This document shows, piece by piece, positions 19,401 through 27,345 of a stretch of 64,000 bases of DNA (position 1 is the first letter of the stretch; the number at the start of each line of letters is the position of its first letter). Below the pieces are notes generated by a model. That model saw only the letters and a program-made list of their open reading frames with translations, did not search any database and was not told where the DNA came from. The translations under genes and the position numbers were made by a program. Source of the DNA: Crossiella cryophila (GTDB lineage Bacteria > Actinomycetota > Actinomycetes > Mycobacteriales > Pseudonocardiaceae); the NCBI RefSeq assembly GCF_014204915.1, contig NZ_JACHMH010000001.1, positions 7,341,501 to 7,405,500 of the forward strand, written 5' to 3'.

Positions 19401-22400
19401 CGGCGAAGGCCGGGGCGCTGTCCAGGAGGTCCAGGGCCATGCCAGCCCACTGCGAGCCCTGGCCGGGGAAGACCAGCACGGGGCCGGGCTGGTCCTTGGC
19501 CCGGCCCAGGACCAGCCCGGGTGCTTCCTCGCCTGCGGCCAGCGCGGCGAGTCCGTCGAGGAGTTCCTGGCGGTCGCCGACGAGCACCGCACGGTGCTCG
19601 AAGGCGGTGCGGGTGGTGGCCAGGGAGTGGCCGAGGTCGGCGATCCGCAGGCCGGGGGTGGCGGTGACGTGCGTGCGCAGGGCTTCGGCCTGAGCGCGCA
19701 GGGCGGGGGCGGACTGGGCGGACAGCGGCCAGGCCACCGGTTCACCGGAGTCGGCGCCGCCGCCGACGGCGGTCCAGTCGACGTCCACGCCGTCTGTCCA
19801 CAGTAGACCGATGAGGTCTTCCAGGGTTTCCGGTGCGGGGCGGTCCCGGCGGCAGGTCCAGAAGACCTCGGTGCCAAGGGTTTTGGCGACCGCGAAGCGC
19901 AGCACCGGGTGCGGGCCGATCTCCACCACCCGGCTGCCTTCCGGCAGCGCGCGTACGGCCTTGACCAGGCGCATGGGCTCGCACATGTTGCGGGCCCAGT
20001 AGGCCGCATCCAGGGCGGTCCCGGCGAGTTCGGCGCCGGTGACGGTGGAGATGAAGGGGATCGTGGTCTCGGCCGGGGTGAGGTCGCCGAGCAGGGTGAT
20101 CAGTTCGGCGGCGAGGGGGCTGAGTTCGCGGCTGTGTGAGGGGTAGTCGATGGCCACCCTGGCGGTGAAGATCCCGGCCTCGCCGAGTTCCTGTTCGGCG
20201 GCGGCGATGGCGGCGGTGTTGCCGGACAGGGCGACCTGGCCCGGCGACAGCTCTCCGGCCAGGGTGAGCCGGTCGCCGAAGCGGTGTTCGGCCTCGGCCA
20301 CGTCCAGGTCGCAGACCAGCACGGTGCCGGTGCCCGAGGCGCGTTCGCCGACCAGGCGGGACCAGAGTCCGATCACCTGGGCGCCCTGGGCGGTGGTGAG
20401 CGCACCGGCGGCGACCGCGGCGGCCACCTCGCCGACGCTCTGGCCGAAGACCGCCGCGGGCCGGACACCCCAGGCGGCCAGGGTACGGAAGAGCGCGACC
20501 TGCACCGCGAACAGTGCGGGCTGCACCACCTCGACCCTTTCCAGGGGCCGGGCGGAGGTCAGGTCGGCCAGCACGGAGCGGCCGAGCACCGGCGTCAGGT
20601 GAGCGTCTACTTCGGACAGTGCGGCGCGGAACTCGGGCTGGTTCAGTAGATCCCGGCCCATGCCGGTCCACTGGCTGCCGTGTCCGGAGAAGCCGAAGAC
20701 CAGCGGTGAGCCGGTGGATTCGCCGACAGTGGCGCGGGCGAGCAGGTCGGCCAGGTCGCCGGGCCGGTCGAGTGCGGCGAAGGCGCGGTGCGAGCCGGAT
20801 CCGTTGTGCAGCACCGAAGTCGCCGCGCCGCGGGCGGTGTCGGCGATGTCCCGCCACAGCTGTTCGGCGGAGTCCGAGGCCAGCGCGACCAGGTTCCGGC
20901 GGCGGGCGGGCGGCTGGGCCAGGGCGAGGTGCACGTTGGTGCCGCCGAAGCCGAAGCCGGAAACCCCGGCGTAGCGCGGGCCCTCGGGCCAGGCACTGCG
21001 GTCGGTGACCACCTGGAGGCGTTCGGCGGCGAAGTCGATGGCCGGGTTGGGGGCCTCGAAGTGCAGGCTCGCGGGAAGTTCGCCGTGGTGCAGCGAGAGC
21101 GCGGTCTTGAGCAGGCCGAGCACCCCGGCGGCCGGTTCGAGGTGGCCGAAGTTGGTCTTGGCCGAGCCGATCCGCAGTGGCTCCACCCGGTCCGGGGCGA
21201 AGACCTCGCCGAGCGCGGATGCCTCGATCACGTCGCCGAGCTTGGTGCCGGTGCCGTGAGCCTCCACATAGGACACCTGGGCGGGCGCGATGCCCGCGGA
21301 CTGCCAGGCCGAGCGCAGCACGTCGGTCTGTGCCTCGGGGTTGGGCGCGGTCAGGCCGTTGGAGGCGCCGTCGTTGTTCATCGCGCTGCCCAGCAGCACC
21401 GCGTAGATCCGGTCGCCCTCGCGCAGTGCGTCGGAAAGCCTGCGCAGCACCACGATCCCGCAGCCCTCGCTGCGCACGTAGCCGTTGGCGCCGGCGTCGA
21501 AGGCCCGGCACTGGGCGTCCGGGTTGACCCCGCCGAACTTGGTCATCGCGACCGTGGTGTGCGGGGTGAGCATCAGGTTGACGCCACCGGCCAGGGCCAG
21601 GTCGGACTCGCCGCGGCGCAGGCTGTGCGCGGCCAGGTGCACCGCCGCGAGGGAGGAGCTGCACGCGGAGCCGACGGAGAGCGCGGGGCCCTGCAGGCCG
21701 AGGGCGTAGGCGACCCTGGCAGGCACGATCGAGGTGTCCCAGCCGACCGCGGAGTGCGAGGCGGTCGCGTTCGGGTCGGCGCCGGTGGCGAGCTGGTACT
21801 CCTGCCACATGGTGCCCAGGAACACCCCGGTCCGGGTGCCGGTCAGGCCGGCCGGCACGATCCGCGCGTCCTCCAGCGCGGACCAGGCCACCTCCAGGGT
21901 GATCCGCTGCTGCGGGTCGGTGTGCTCGGCTTCCGCGGGTGACATGCGGAAGAAGGCCGCGTCGAACCCGGCGATGTCGTCCAGGAACCCGCCGCGGCGG
22001 GTGGTCATCTTGCCGGGCTGGGCCACGTCCTGGTCGAACCAGGCGTCGGCGTTCCAGCGGTCGGCCGGGACCGGCCCGATCGCGTCCACCTCGCCGAGCA
22101 GCGCGTCCCAGAGCTGGCCGGGCGAGCCGATGCCGCCGGGCAGGCGGCAGCCGAGTCCGACGATCGCGATCGGCTCATCCCGAATCGTGGGAGTTGCCTG
22201 CACCGCCGCTGGGGCCGGGGCCCCGTCCAGGAAGGCGGTCAGCGCGGCCACCGTGGGGTGCCGGTAGGGCGCCCAGGCGGGCACCGGCCGCCCCAGCAGG
22301 CGGGACAGCTCCTCGGTCAGGCCGGTCAGACCGGCCGAGTCCAGTCCCAGCTCACGCAGTGCCACCTCGGCAGGAACGGCCTCCACGGCCATCCCTAGCC

Positions 22401-22464
22401 GCGTGGCCGCGGCAGCGCGCACGTGTGCCAAGCATGTATCGGCCTCACTTCGCATCCCGACCAC
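16465..22464 (-). CDS. Starter PKS subunit with split loading module (ACP-KS-AT-AT-KR-ACP)
   Basis: This 1999-residue protein starts with an ACP instead of a KS: LGLDSAGL near residue 42. The KS follows (GSACSSS near 267, HGTGT near 403, NFGHLEP). Two ATs are then fused in tandem. The first (about 600-880) has GQSVGE (about 675), YPSH (about 774) and LWSRL (about 700), where extender ATs have an Arg (LRS). The second (about 985-1290) has GHSQGE (about 1084) and YASH (about 1186), the methylmalonyl signature. There is no DH. The KR has GGTGALG (about 1618), LAD at the LDD position, and the Lys/Ser/Tyr/Asn residues, so it is probably active. An ACP (LGIDSV, about 1917) and a docking tail (DDELFDLIDS) close the protein. 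Inference: AT1 loads a monocarboxylic starter onto the N-terminal ACP, and AT2 supplies methylmalonyl for the first elongation. The GTG at 22464 is used here; ATG 22455, behind AAGGTGG, is an equally good start. It is first in a three-gene operon. Confidence 0.96.
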   Translation of the reverse strand: MVGMRSEADTCLAHVRAAAATRLGMAVEAVPAEVALRELGLDSAGLTGLTEELSRLLGRPVPAWAPYRHPTVAALTAFLDGAPAPAAVQATPTIRDEPIAIVGLGCRLPGGIGSPGQLWDALLGEVDAIGPVPADRWNADAWFDQDVAQPGKMTTRRGGFLDDIAGFDAAFFRMSPAEAEHTDPQQRITLEVAWSALEDARIVPAGLTGTRTGVFLGTMWQEYQLATGADPNATASHSAVGWDTSIVPARVAYALGLQGPALSVGSACSSSLAAVHLAAHSLRRGESDLALAGGVNLMLTPHTTVAMTKFGGVNPDAQCRAFDAGANGYVRSEGCGIVVLRRLSDALREGDRIYAVLLGSAMNNDGASNGLTAPNPEAQTDVLRSAWQSAGIAPAQVSYVEAHGTGTKLGDVIEASALGEVFAPDRVEPLRIGSAKTNFGHLEPAAGVLGLLKTALSLHHGELPASLHFEAPNPAIDFAAERLQVVTDRSAWPEGPRYAGVSGFGFGGTNVHLALAQPPARRRNLVALASDSAEQLWRDIADTARGAATSVLHNGSGSHRAFAALDRPGDLADLLARATVGESTGSPLVFGFSGHGSQWTGMGRDLLNQPEFRAALSEVDAHLTPVLGRSVLADLTSARPLERVEVVQPALFAVQVALFRTLAAWGVRPAAVFGQSVGEVAAAVAAGALTTAQGAQVIGLWSRLVGERASGTGTVLVCDLDVAEAEHRFGDRLTLAGELSPGQVALSGNTAAIAAAEQELGEAGIFTARVAIDYPSHSRELSPLAAELITLLGDLTPAETTIPFISTVTGAELAGTALDAAYWARNMCEPMRLVKAVRALPEGSRVVEIGPHPVLRFAVAKTLGTEVFWTCRRDRPAPETLEDLIGLLWTDGVDVDWTAVGGGADSGEPVAWPLSAQSAPALRAQAEALRTHVTATPGLRIADLGHSLATTRTAFEHRAVLVGDRQELLDGLAALAAGEEAPGLVLGRAKDQPGPVLVFPGQGSQWAGMALDLLDSAPAFAAALADCQQALKPYTDWTLTEALADEDALRRVDVVQPALWAVMVSLAALWAAHGVRPAAVVGHSQGEIAAACAVGALSLEDGARIVALRSQAIARTLAGRGGMVSTMLSRSEAVARLEEWDGRISLAAANGPGSTVVSGDPEALAEFITQLEADGVRARRLPVDYASHSAHVESIVDELLEDLAPIRPRKAQAAFYSTVTGEALDTRGLNAQYWYDNLRSTVEFEATIAALIEAGHRIFIEVSPHPVLTMGIQDASPDAVAFGSLRRDDGGRRRFLTALAHAQAHGLPVDWQLPTARLVDLPAYRFQHQRYWLESTPAVTPAAAQPAESFWNLVQQADLDGLQSLLAVSPAATLPELVAALAGWHRRENAASLIGNWRYATAWRSVAEPTARPATGTWLVLTPKGEGPWVEAVDVLAQQGMRLITLECEHHPSRETLSAVCESALGADLSGVLSLLALIPGDRIDHPGVPAGYAATLLAVQALGDAGISAPLWCVTSGAMITDPGDHEVRPEQRMIWGLGRVAGHEHHDRWGGLIDVPALPREGSWRQLAAALTRGDGEDQLALRPFGTLACRLVRPAVQRTDNADWRPRGTVLVTGGTGALGGHVARWLAERGAERIVLVSRRGPAAPGAAELRAELTARGVHTRIEACDVADRVQLRTLLDRIGDLDAVVHTAAVLADAPLHALHLEQVAVAQRAKIAGAWNLHEQTAGMNLSAFVLFSTIGATVGIPGQGNYAPANAGLDALAELRRAQGLPATSVAFGAWDGEGMATSAVRPTLERHGINCMDPDLALRALQEAIDGGRATQLVADINWDRFTPTLTALRPSALLADLPDARRTAPAEAVAEQGLTERLAALPARRRPELVLDVVLRHTATVLGYRRGDRPEETSTFRDLGIDSVTGADLSKRISAEAGLRLPVTLVFEEPTPAAVAQHLLAQLDLDSSEDVPAVAEEAAAPMEDVSDDELFDLIDSITMSRRNT

Positions 22465-22588
22465 CTTGCCGCCGTTTCCCAGGGGATTCCCGGAGCGACG
22501 TTACAAACGGCCAACTGCGGATTCCCCCAGACACGGGCGGGCGCAATCTCTAGCAGTTTCCGGGATGCGCGGGCTTCACCCTGTTCGC
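22465..22588. promoter_or_regulatory. Divergent promoter region between starter PKS and glycosyltransferase
   Basis: These 124 bp separate two oppositely transcribed biosynthetic operons, so both promoters should lie here or just inside the genes. I could not pick out convincing -35/-10 boxes. The stretch around 22500-22515 (cgttacaaacgg) is locally less GC-rich. No clear ribosome site precedes the glycosyltransferase start. The call rests on gene arrangement only. Confidence 0.5.
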
Positions 22589-23989
22589 ATGGCAGAGGTC
22601 GCTGACCGAACGCGTAAGCCCATCATGCTGGTCAGCCTGCCGGCGGCGGGCCTGGCCAACCCGATGCTGGTGCTGGCAGGCGAGCTGGCCCGGCGCGGTG
22701 TGCAGGACGTGATCTTCGCCAGCGACGAGGTCCGGCGGGCCGACGTCGAGGCGCTGACCGCGGCCAGCAAGATCGAGTTCGTCTCGCTCGGCGAGCAGGT
22801 CCCGGAACTTTCTCCCACCACGTGGGACGAGCCCACCTACCAAGCGGTCACTCAACGCTCGCGGTTCGGCGCCTTCCGCGCGCTGATGCGGCACAACTTC
22901 AAGCCCGAGATCACCGTGGACAAGCACAAGCTGCTGGAAGCCGCGGTGGAGGAGCACCAGCCCGCGCTGATGGTGATCGACGTGATGTGCCGGTTCGCGC
23001 TGGACGTGGCCATCACCAAGGGCATCCCGTACGTGCTGAGCTGCCCGTTCGTGGCCAGCAACATCGTCAGCCGGACCACCCCGTTCGGCAAGTCCTACAC
23101 CCCCGATGACTTCCCGACCCCTCGGTCGGCACTGCCGTACCCCATGTCGGCCGGACAGAAGCTGCGCAACAAGCTCTTCCAGCTGCGCACCCTGGCCCTG
23201 TTCCTCACCCCCGCCATGGGCAAACGGGTGCAGGCCGCGGCCAAGATCGGCCAGGAGCTGGGCGTTTCCCCGGAGGCCCGCAAGCCACTGGCCGGGTTCG
23301 AGCGGGCGGAGAAGGTGCTCTGCTACTCCCTGCCCGACCTGGACTACCCCTTCGACGTGCCGGCGAAGTTCAGCTTCGTCGGCGCCATGGTGCCGCCGCT
23401 GCCCCAGGCCCCCGCGGACGAACTGACCGACTGGTTGGACGGCCACCAGAACGTCGTCTACATGGGCTTCGGCACCATCACCCGGCTCACCAAGAGTGAC
23501 GTGGCCGCCCTGGTCGAGGTCGCCCGCCGGGTCGAGGGCAAGGCCCACGTCCTGTGGTCGCTACCGAAGTCCCAACAGCCACTGCTACCCGCCGACCTAC
23601 CCGCCAACCTGCGCGTCGAGGGCTGGGTGCCCTCGCAGCTGGACGTGCTGGCGCACCCGAGTGTGCGGGTCTTCGTCAACCATGGCGGCGGCAACGCCTT
23701 CCACGAGAGCGTCTACTTCGGCAAGCCGCAGGTGGTCCGGCCGCTGTGGGTGGACTGCTACGACCAGGCGGTCCGGGTGCAGAGCATGGGCCTCGGCCTG
23801 ACCGTGGACCGCCCCGCCGCGATCAACGCCGACGACCTGACCGGCAAGCTGCTCCCGGTGCTGGGCCAGAAGACCTACGCCGAAGCCTCCCAGCGATTCG
23901 CCGCTGCGATGACCAAGGCCGGCGGGCGCACCGCCGCCGCGGATCTGCTCCTGTCCCTCCCGCAACTCACCGAGACGAGCAACTCATGA
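22589..23989 (+). CDS. UGT-like (GT1) glycosyltransferase, probable aminosugar transfer to the macrolide
   Basis: This 466-residue, GT-B-fold, UDP-glucuronosyltransferase-like enzyme is predicted to attach a nucleotide-activated sugar to the polyketide. The N-terminal acceptor half begins IMLVSLPAAGLANPMLVLAGE, the usual glycine-rich first strand. The donor half holds YMGFGTITRL and, near residues 364-375, VFVNHGGGNAFHESVYFGKP, the HGGxN-E nucleotide-sugar signature of the family. No signal peptide is seen. An open frame extends upstream to 22403, but the homologous protein starts at ATG 22589; ATG 22565 is an alternative, and neither has a strong ribosome site. It overlaps the aminotransferase by ATGA, so the two are translated together. 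UGT-like transferases of this size next to a DegT-type aminotransferase are typical of mycosamine attachment in polyene clusters (NysDI/AmphDI type). The exact donor and acceptor are inferred. Confidence 0.85.
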   Translation: MAEVADRTRKPIMLVSLPAAGLANPMLVLAGELARRGVQDVIFASDEVRRADVEALTAASKIEFVSLGEQVPELSPTTWDEPTYQAVTQRSRFGAFRALMRHNFKPEITVDKHKLLEAAVEEHQPALMVIDVMCRFALDVAITKGIPYVLSCPFVASNIVSRTTPFGKSYTPDDFPTPRSALPYPMSAGQKLRNKLFQLRTLALFLTPAMGKRVQAAAKIGQELGVSPEARKPLAGFERAEKVLCYSLPDLDYPFDVPAKFSFVGAMVPPLPQAPADELTDWLDGHQNVVYMGFGTITRLTKSDVAALVEVARRVEGKAHVLWSLPKSQQPLLPADLPANLRVEGWVPSQLDVLAHPSVRVFVNHGGGNAFHESVYFGKPQVVRPLWVDCYDQAVRVQSMGLGLTVDRPAAINADDLTGKLLPVLGQKTYAEASQRFAAAMTKAGGRTAAADLLLSLPQLTETSNS

Positions 23990-25044
23990 GCTACCGGTAC
24001 CCCGTCTCCATGCCGACCCTGGCAGGTCGCGAACTCGAGTACGTCACGGCCGGTATCCAGCAGGGCTGGATCTCCTCGCTCGGCCCGCACGTGCGCAAGT
24101 TCGAGGAGGCTTTCGCCAACTACAACCAGATGTCGCACGGCGTGGCCTGTTCCTCCGGCACCGCGGCACTGACCCTGGCCATGCGCGCCATCGGCGTCGG
24201 CCCCGGCGACGAGGTGATCGTCCCCGAGTTCACCATGATCGCCTCGGCCTGGTCGGTCACCTACACCGGCGCCACCCCGGTCTTCGTCGACTGCGGCGAC
24301 GACCTCAACATCGACGTCAGCAAGATCGAGGAGAAGATCACCCCGCGCACCAAGGCGATCATGCCGGTGCACATCTACGGCCGCCGCTGCGACATGGACC
24401 CCATCATGGAGCTGGCGCACGAGTACAACCTCAAGGTGGTCGAGGACTCAGCCGAGTCCCACGGCGTCCGCCCGGTCGCCCACATCGCCGCGTTCTCCCT
24501 GTACGCCAACAAAATCATCACCTCCGGCGAGGGCGGCGTCTGCGTCACCAACGACCCCGTCCTGGACGCCCAGATGCGCCACCTGCGCGGCATGGCCTTC
24601 TCCCCCGACCACAGCTTCCTGCACCGCAAGCTCGGCTACAACTTCCGGATGACCGACATGCAGGCCGCGGTCGCCCTCGCCCAGACCGAGCAGTTGGACG
24701 AGTTCCTGGCCGCCCGCAAGGAGATCGAGCGCCGCTACGACGAGGGCCTGGCCGACATCAAGGGCGTCACGGTGATGCCGCCGCGCGATGTGCTGTGGAT
24801 GTACGACGTGCTGGCCGAGGACCGCGAGGCGCTGCGGGCGCACCTGAAGACCGAGGGGATCGAGACCCGGCGGTTCTTCAAGCCGATGAGCCAGCAGCCG
24901 GGGTACTTCGACGCTTCGTGGACGAGTCTGAACGCGGCCAAGTACGCGGCTTCCGGGTTCTATCTGCCGACGTATGTCGGGTTGACGGCGGAGGATCAGG
25001 ACTACATCGTGGCCAAGGTGCGGGACTTCTACCGCGGCCGGTGA
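23986..25044 (+). CDS. PLP-dependent sugar aminotransferase (DegT/DnrJ/EryC1/StrS family)
   Basis: This 352-residue cytosolic enzyme should transfer an amino group to a keto-deoxysugar nucleotide. It carries family hallmarks: GWISSLGPHVRKFEE near the N-terminus, the cofactor-binding run CSSGTAALTLAM, VIVPEFT, the Asp of VVEDSAESHG near residue 154 that holds the PLP ring nitrogen, and the Schiff-base Lys near 176 in SLYANKIITSGEGG. Overall it looks most like the perosamine/mycosamine synthase branch acting on GDP-4-keto or 3-keto-6-deoxymannose. The segment between the PLP Asp and Lys is short, because the residues usually found between AESHG and the conserved GD are missing. It is coupled to the glycosyltransferase by an ATGA overlap and is last in the two-gene operon, ahead of a hairpin. 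Mycosamine is the favoured product because of the PKS context; perosamine or another amino sugar remains possible. Confidence 0.88.
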   Translation: MSYRYPVSMPTLAGRELEYVTAGIQQGWISSLGPHVRKFEEAFANYNQMSHGVACSSGTAALTLAMRAIGVGPGDEVIVPEFTMIASAWSVTYTGATPVFVDCGDDLNIDVSKIEEKITPRTKAIMPVHIYGRRCDMDPIMELAHEYNLKVVEDSAESHGVRPVAHIAAFSLYANKIITSGEGGVCVTNDPVLDAQMRHLRGMAFSPDHSFLHRKLGYNFRMTDMQAAVALAQTEQLDEFLAARKEIERRYDEGLADIKGVTVMPPRDVLWMYDVLAEDREALRAHLKTEGIETRRFFKPMSQQPGYFDASWTSLNAAKYAASGFYLPTYVGLTAEDQDYIVAKVRDFYRGR

Positions 25045-25060
25045 GCTGATCGGTTCCCGG

Positions 25061-25105
25061 AACCCGGGCGGCATCCCACGGCACTGGGGTGTCGCCCGGG
25101 TTTTT
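25061..25105 (+). terminator. Rho-independent terminator after the sugar genes
   Basis: AACCCGGGCG (25061-25070) pairs perfectly with CGCCCGGGTT (25093-25102), followed by a run of T. It lies 16 bp after the aminotransferase stop. The T-run overlaps the stop codon of the convergent decayed gene, so it may act in both directions. Confidence 0.85.
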
Positions 25106-26087
25106 ACCTGGGCGGGACGCGACGTTGCCAGTGGGCGAGGTGCTTGCGAGTGAGAGCAGTGCTGGGGTGCTCAGGCCCCAGAATGCGGCCCCGGTCAACA
25201 AGAAGCTGTTCGAACGCGGCCACTGCTCCTGCTGGGTCACCCACCTGACCTCGCGACATAGCGAGGTTGGCGCGGACTTTCAGCGTGTCGGGATGGTCCG
25301 GTCCCAGGATGCGAAGCTGGTCGGCCAGCAGCTGTTCGCAGGCAGCCACCGCACCCGCGGGATCACCTGAATCGCCCCGCCAGGCGGCAAGATTGCCACG
25401 ATTGATGAGCGTGTCGGAATGATCGGCCCCCAGGAGTCGGAGCTGATCGGTGAGCAGTTGTTCGGCTCCCGCGATCGCCCCCACGAAGTCCCCTACCGCC
25501 GCCTGTCAGAAGGCAAGGTCAGCACGACGGGCAAGGGTGGCGGGAGCATCCGGCCCCAGCACCCGCACCATCTGAGCGACCAGCAGCCGACAGGCGGCGA
25601 CCGCTCCCGCGGGGTCGCCCGCGTACCCCCGCCAGGAGGCCAGCGTGGCCTGGCTGTCCAGTGTGTCGGGGTGATCGGGACCGAGGATCCGGAGCTGATC
25701 CGTGAGGAGCTGCTCGTTGGCGGCGGCAGCGGCCGCGTGGTCGCCGGCATAGGCGGAGATGATCGCCTCCCGCGAGGCCGCGGTGACCCAGATCAGCACG
25801 TCGAGTTCACCGGCCTGCCAGCGGGTGCGGGCGTGCTCGGCGGCCAGCTGGGTCTTGCCCACCCCGCCCAGTCCGGACACGACGGTCGTGCTCGCCTCGG
25901 CCAGCTCCTGGGCCACCGCTCGCGGCTGGAACGCCCCGGCCCGCGGTGGCAGGCCGCCGAACATCCACGGCCGACCCACCCGAGGCGGCGAGGACAGGTG
26001 GACGGCATCGATGTGCCTGGCCAACCCCAGGCCGGACCGCACCCGCCCCACCAGCGCTCTCACCCGGATTTCACCCCCCGCTGCCAC
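25104..26087 (-). pseudogene. Decayed NB-ARC/TPR protein with in-frame TGA and internal deletion
   Basis: The N-terminal part (from GTG 26087) has an FGGLPPRAGAFQPR lead and a Walker A loop, GLGGVGKTQLA. It continues to WVTAASREAIISAYA, then jumps directly into tetratricopeptide-like repeats of the form LGPDHPDTL-x-NLA-x-WRG-x-GDPAGAVAA-EQLL. Intact relatives have several hundred residues of NB-ARC domain between these parts. The frame then meets TGA at 25508-25506. The same frame continues without any shift through three more repeats to TAA at 25104. By repeat alignment the stop sits where a Trp (W of NLAxWRG) is expected, so TGG to TGA is the simplest explanation. Both lesions suggest loss of function. 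The intact form would be a P-loop signalling or regulatory ATPase. Confidence 0.8.
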
Positions 26088-26112
26088 GCTCCGCCGGTAG
26101 GACGAAGGCTAC

Positions 26113-26120
26113 GGAGGAGG
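26113..26120 (+). promoter_or_regulatory. Ribosome binding site that fixes the serine hydrolase start
   Basis: GGAGGAGG lies 8 bp before GTG 26129. It decides the start, because the open frame extends upstream to 25946 across the decayed neighbour without any comparable signal, and only the GTG start exposes a signal peptide. Confidence 0.8.
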
Positions 26121-26128
26121 AGTACTTC

Positions 26129-27301
26129 GTGATCACAATCAGCGGTCGCCGGCTGGGGGCCGTCGCCCTCACCGCGACCCTCGCCGCCGGACTGCTCGCC
26201 ACGGGCGGCACCGCCCAGGCGGCGGGCGAGCACGCCGACACCCAGGCAGCGCTCAACGGCTACCAGTCGCACGCCGGGCCGGGGGCGGCGGTGTACGCGG
26301 GAAATGCCAACGGTTCCTGGCACCTGACCGCGGGCAGTGCCTCGATCAGCGCGGCGCGGCCGATCAAGTCCGATGAGCACTTCCGGATCGCCAGTCAGAC
26401 CAAGACCTTCACCGCCGCCGTGGTGTTGCAGCTCGTTGACGAGGGCCGGGTCGAGCTGGACGCGCCAGTCGAGCGGTACCTGCCGGGTGTGTTGCAGGGC
26501 AACGGTTATGACGGCAATCGGATCACTGTCCGGCAGGTTCTCCAGCACACCTCGGGCATTCCCGACCTCAACGTGCTGGACTTCGCGCCCAAGGCGGCGG
26601 GGCTGCTCAAGCCGGATGGCAGTGTGGATCCGCGCAGCCTGGTCAAGCTGGCGTTGCAGACCTACCCGCCCGCGTCCGCGCCAGGGGTCCAGGTGCTCTA
26701 CAGCAATCTGGGGTACATGGTGAACGGGTTGCTGGTCGAGCAGGTGACCGGGGTTTCCATGCGGGAGGCCGTCACCAGCCGGATCATCAACCGGCTCGGG
26801 CTGACCAGGACCGCCTACTCGGCCGCGGGCGACCGGACGTTGCCCGCCCCGTTCATCCCCGGCTACCGCGGTGTCCGGTTCGGGCCGGTGCAGTTCTGGA
26901 CCGAGACGACCACGATGCCGGTCGGCGCCGAGCCTTCGCTGTCCAGTGCCGCGGGCGCGATGGTGTCGAGCCTGGCGGACATGGCCAAGTTCTACCGGGC
27001 GTTGCTGGCCGGGCAGGTCGTCTCGCCCGCCGCGCTCACCGAGATGCGCAAGATCGCGACCATCGCCAACCCCGCTGATCCGCGCTGGCTGGGGGTTGGA
27101 CTCGGGTTGCAGCTGATCTCGTTGTCCTGTGGTGGACAGGCCTGGTTCCACAACGGGTACGGCTTCTCCGGCTACACCTCGATCACCGCGGCGACCGAGG
27201 ACGGGCGGTACGCCTCGATGATGACCAACGCGTGGGAGTTCACCTCGATCAAGCCCACGCCGGTGGACGTGATCGAGTCCGCCCTCTGCGGCAGCAGGTA
27301 A
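26129..27301 (+). CDS. Exported serine hydrolase of the beta-lactamase/D-Ala-D-Ala carboxypeptidase (S12) family
   Basis: This 390-residue protein carries an N-terminal export signal: basic residues, a hydrophobic core (AVALTATLAAGLLATGG) and a likely cut after AQA near residue 31. The three catalytic elements of the class C beta-lactamase/DD-peptidase fold are present: SxxK as S89-Q-T-K92, YSN at 191-193, and H341-N-G in place of KTG. Ser89 would form an acyl-enzyme, with Lys92 and Tyr191 as base partners. Such proteins act outside the membrane on peptidoglycan peptides, D-amino acid esters or small esters. Beta-lactamase activity cannot be inferred from sequence alone. It is a single-gene unit, convergent with the SARP regulator. 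No BlaI-type dyad is visible upstream, so the nearby BlaI probably does not control it. Confidence 0.88.
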   Translation: MITISGRRLGAVALTATLAAGLLATGGTAQAAGEHADTQAALNGYQSHAGPGAAVYAGNANGSWHLTAGSASISAARPIKSDEHFRIASQTKTFTAAVVLQLVDEGRVELDAPVERYLPGVLQGNGYDGNRITVRQVLQHTSGIPDLNVLDFAPKAAGLLKPDGSVDPRSLVKLALQTYPPASAPGVQVLYSNLGYMVNGLLVEQVTGVSMREAVTSRIINRLGLTRTAYSAAGDRTLPAPFIPGYRGVRFGPVQFWTETTTMPVGAEPSLSSAAGAMVSSLADMAKFYRALLAGQVVSPAALTEMRKIATIANPADPRWLGVGLGLQLISLSCGGQAWFHNGYGFSGYTSITAATEDGRYASMMTNAWEFTSIKPTPVDVIESALCGSR

Positions 27302-27311
27302 CGCCGCCGGT

Positions 27312-27345
27312 GGTGGCGGGGTCTCTCGCGCGCTACCCCGCCACC
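27312..27345. terminator. Hairpin between convergent genes
   Basis: GGTGGCGGGG (27312-27321) pairs with CCCCGCCACC (27336-27345) across a 14-base loop. It lies between the hydrolase stop and the SARP gene and covers the SARP stop codon (27333-27335). There is no T-run, so it may work as a GC-rich actinomycete-type bidirectional terminator. Confidence 0.6.

Noticed and set aside
22403-22588. Longer N-terminus of the glycosyltransferase from ATG 22403
   Set aside because: The extra 62 residues are Arg/Pro-rich, overlap the divergent PKS start and do not resemble the family; conserved sequence begins right after ATG 22589.
26129-27301. S12 serine hydrolase as a BlaI-regulated beta-lactamase
   Set aside because: No TACTAA-N5-TTAGTA dyad precedes it, it lies 6.6 kb from blaI beyond other operons, and HNG replaces KTG, so neither the regulation nor lactamase activity is supported.
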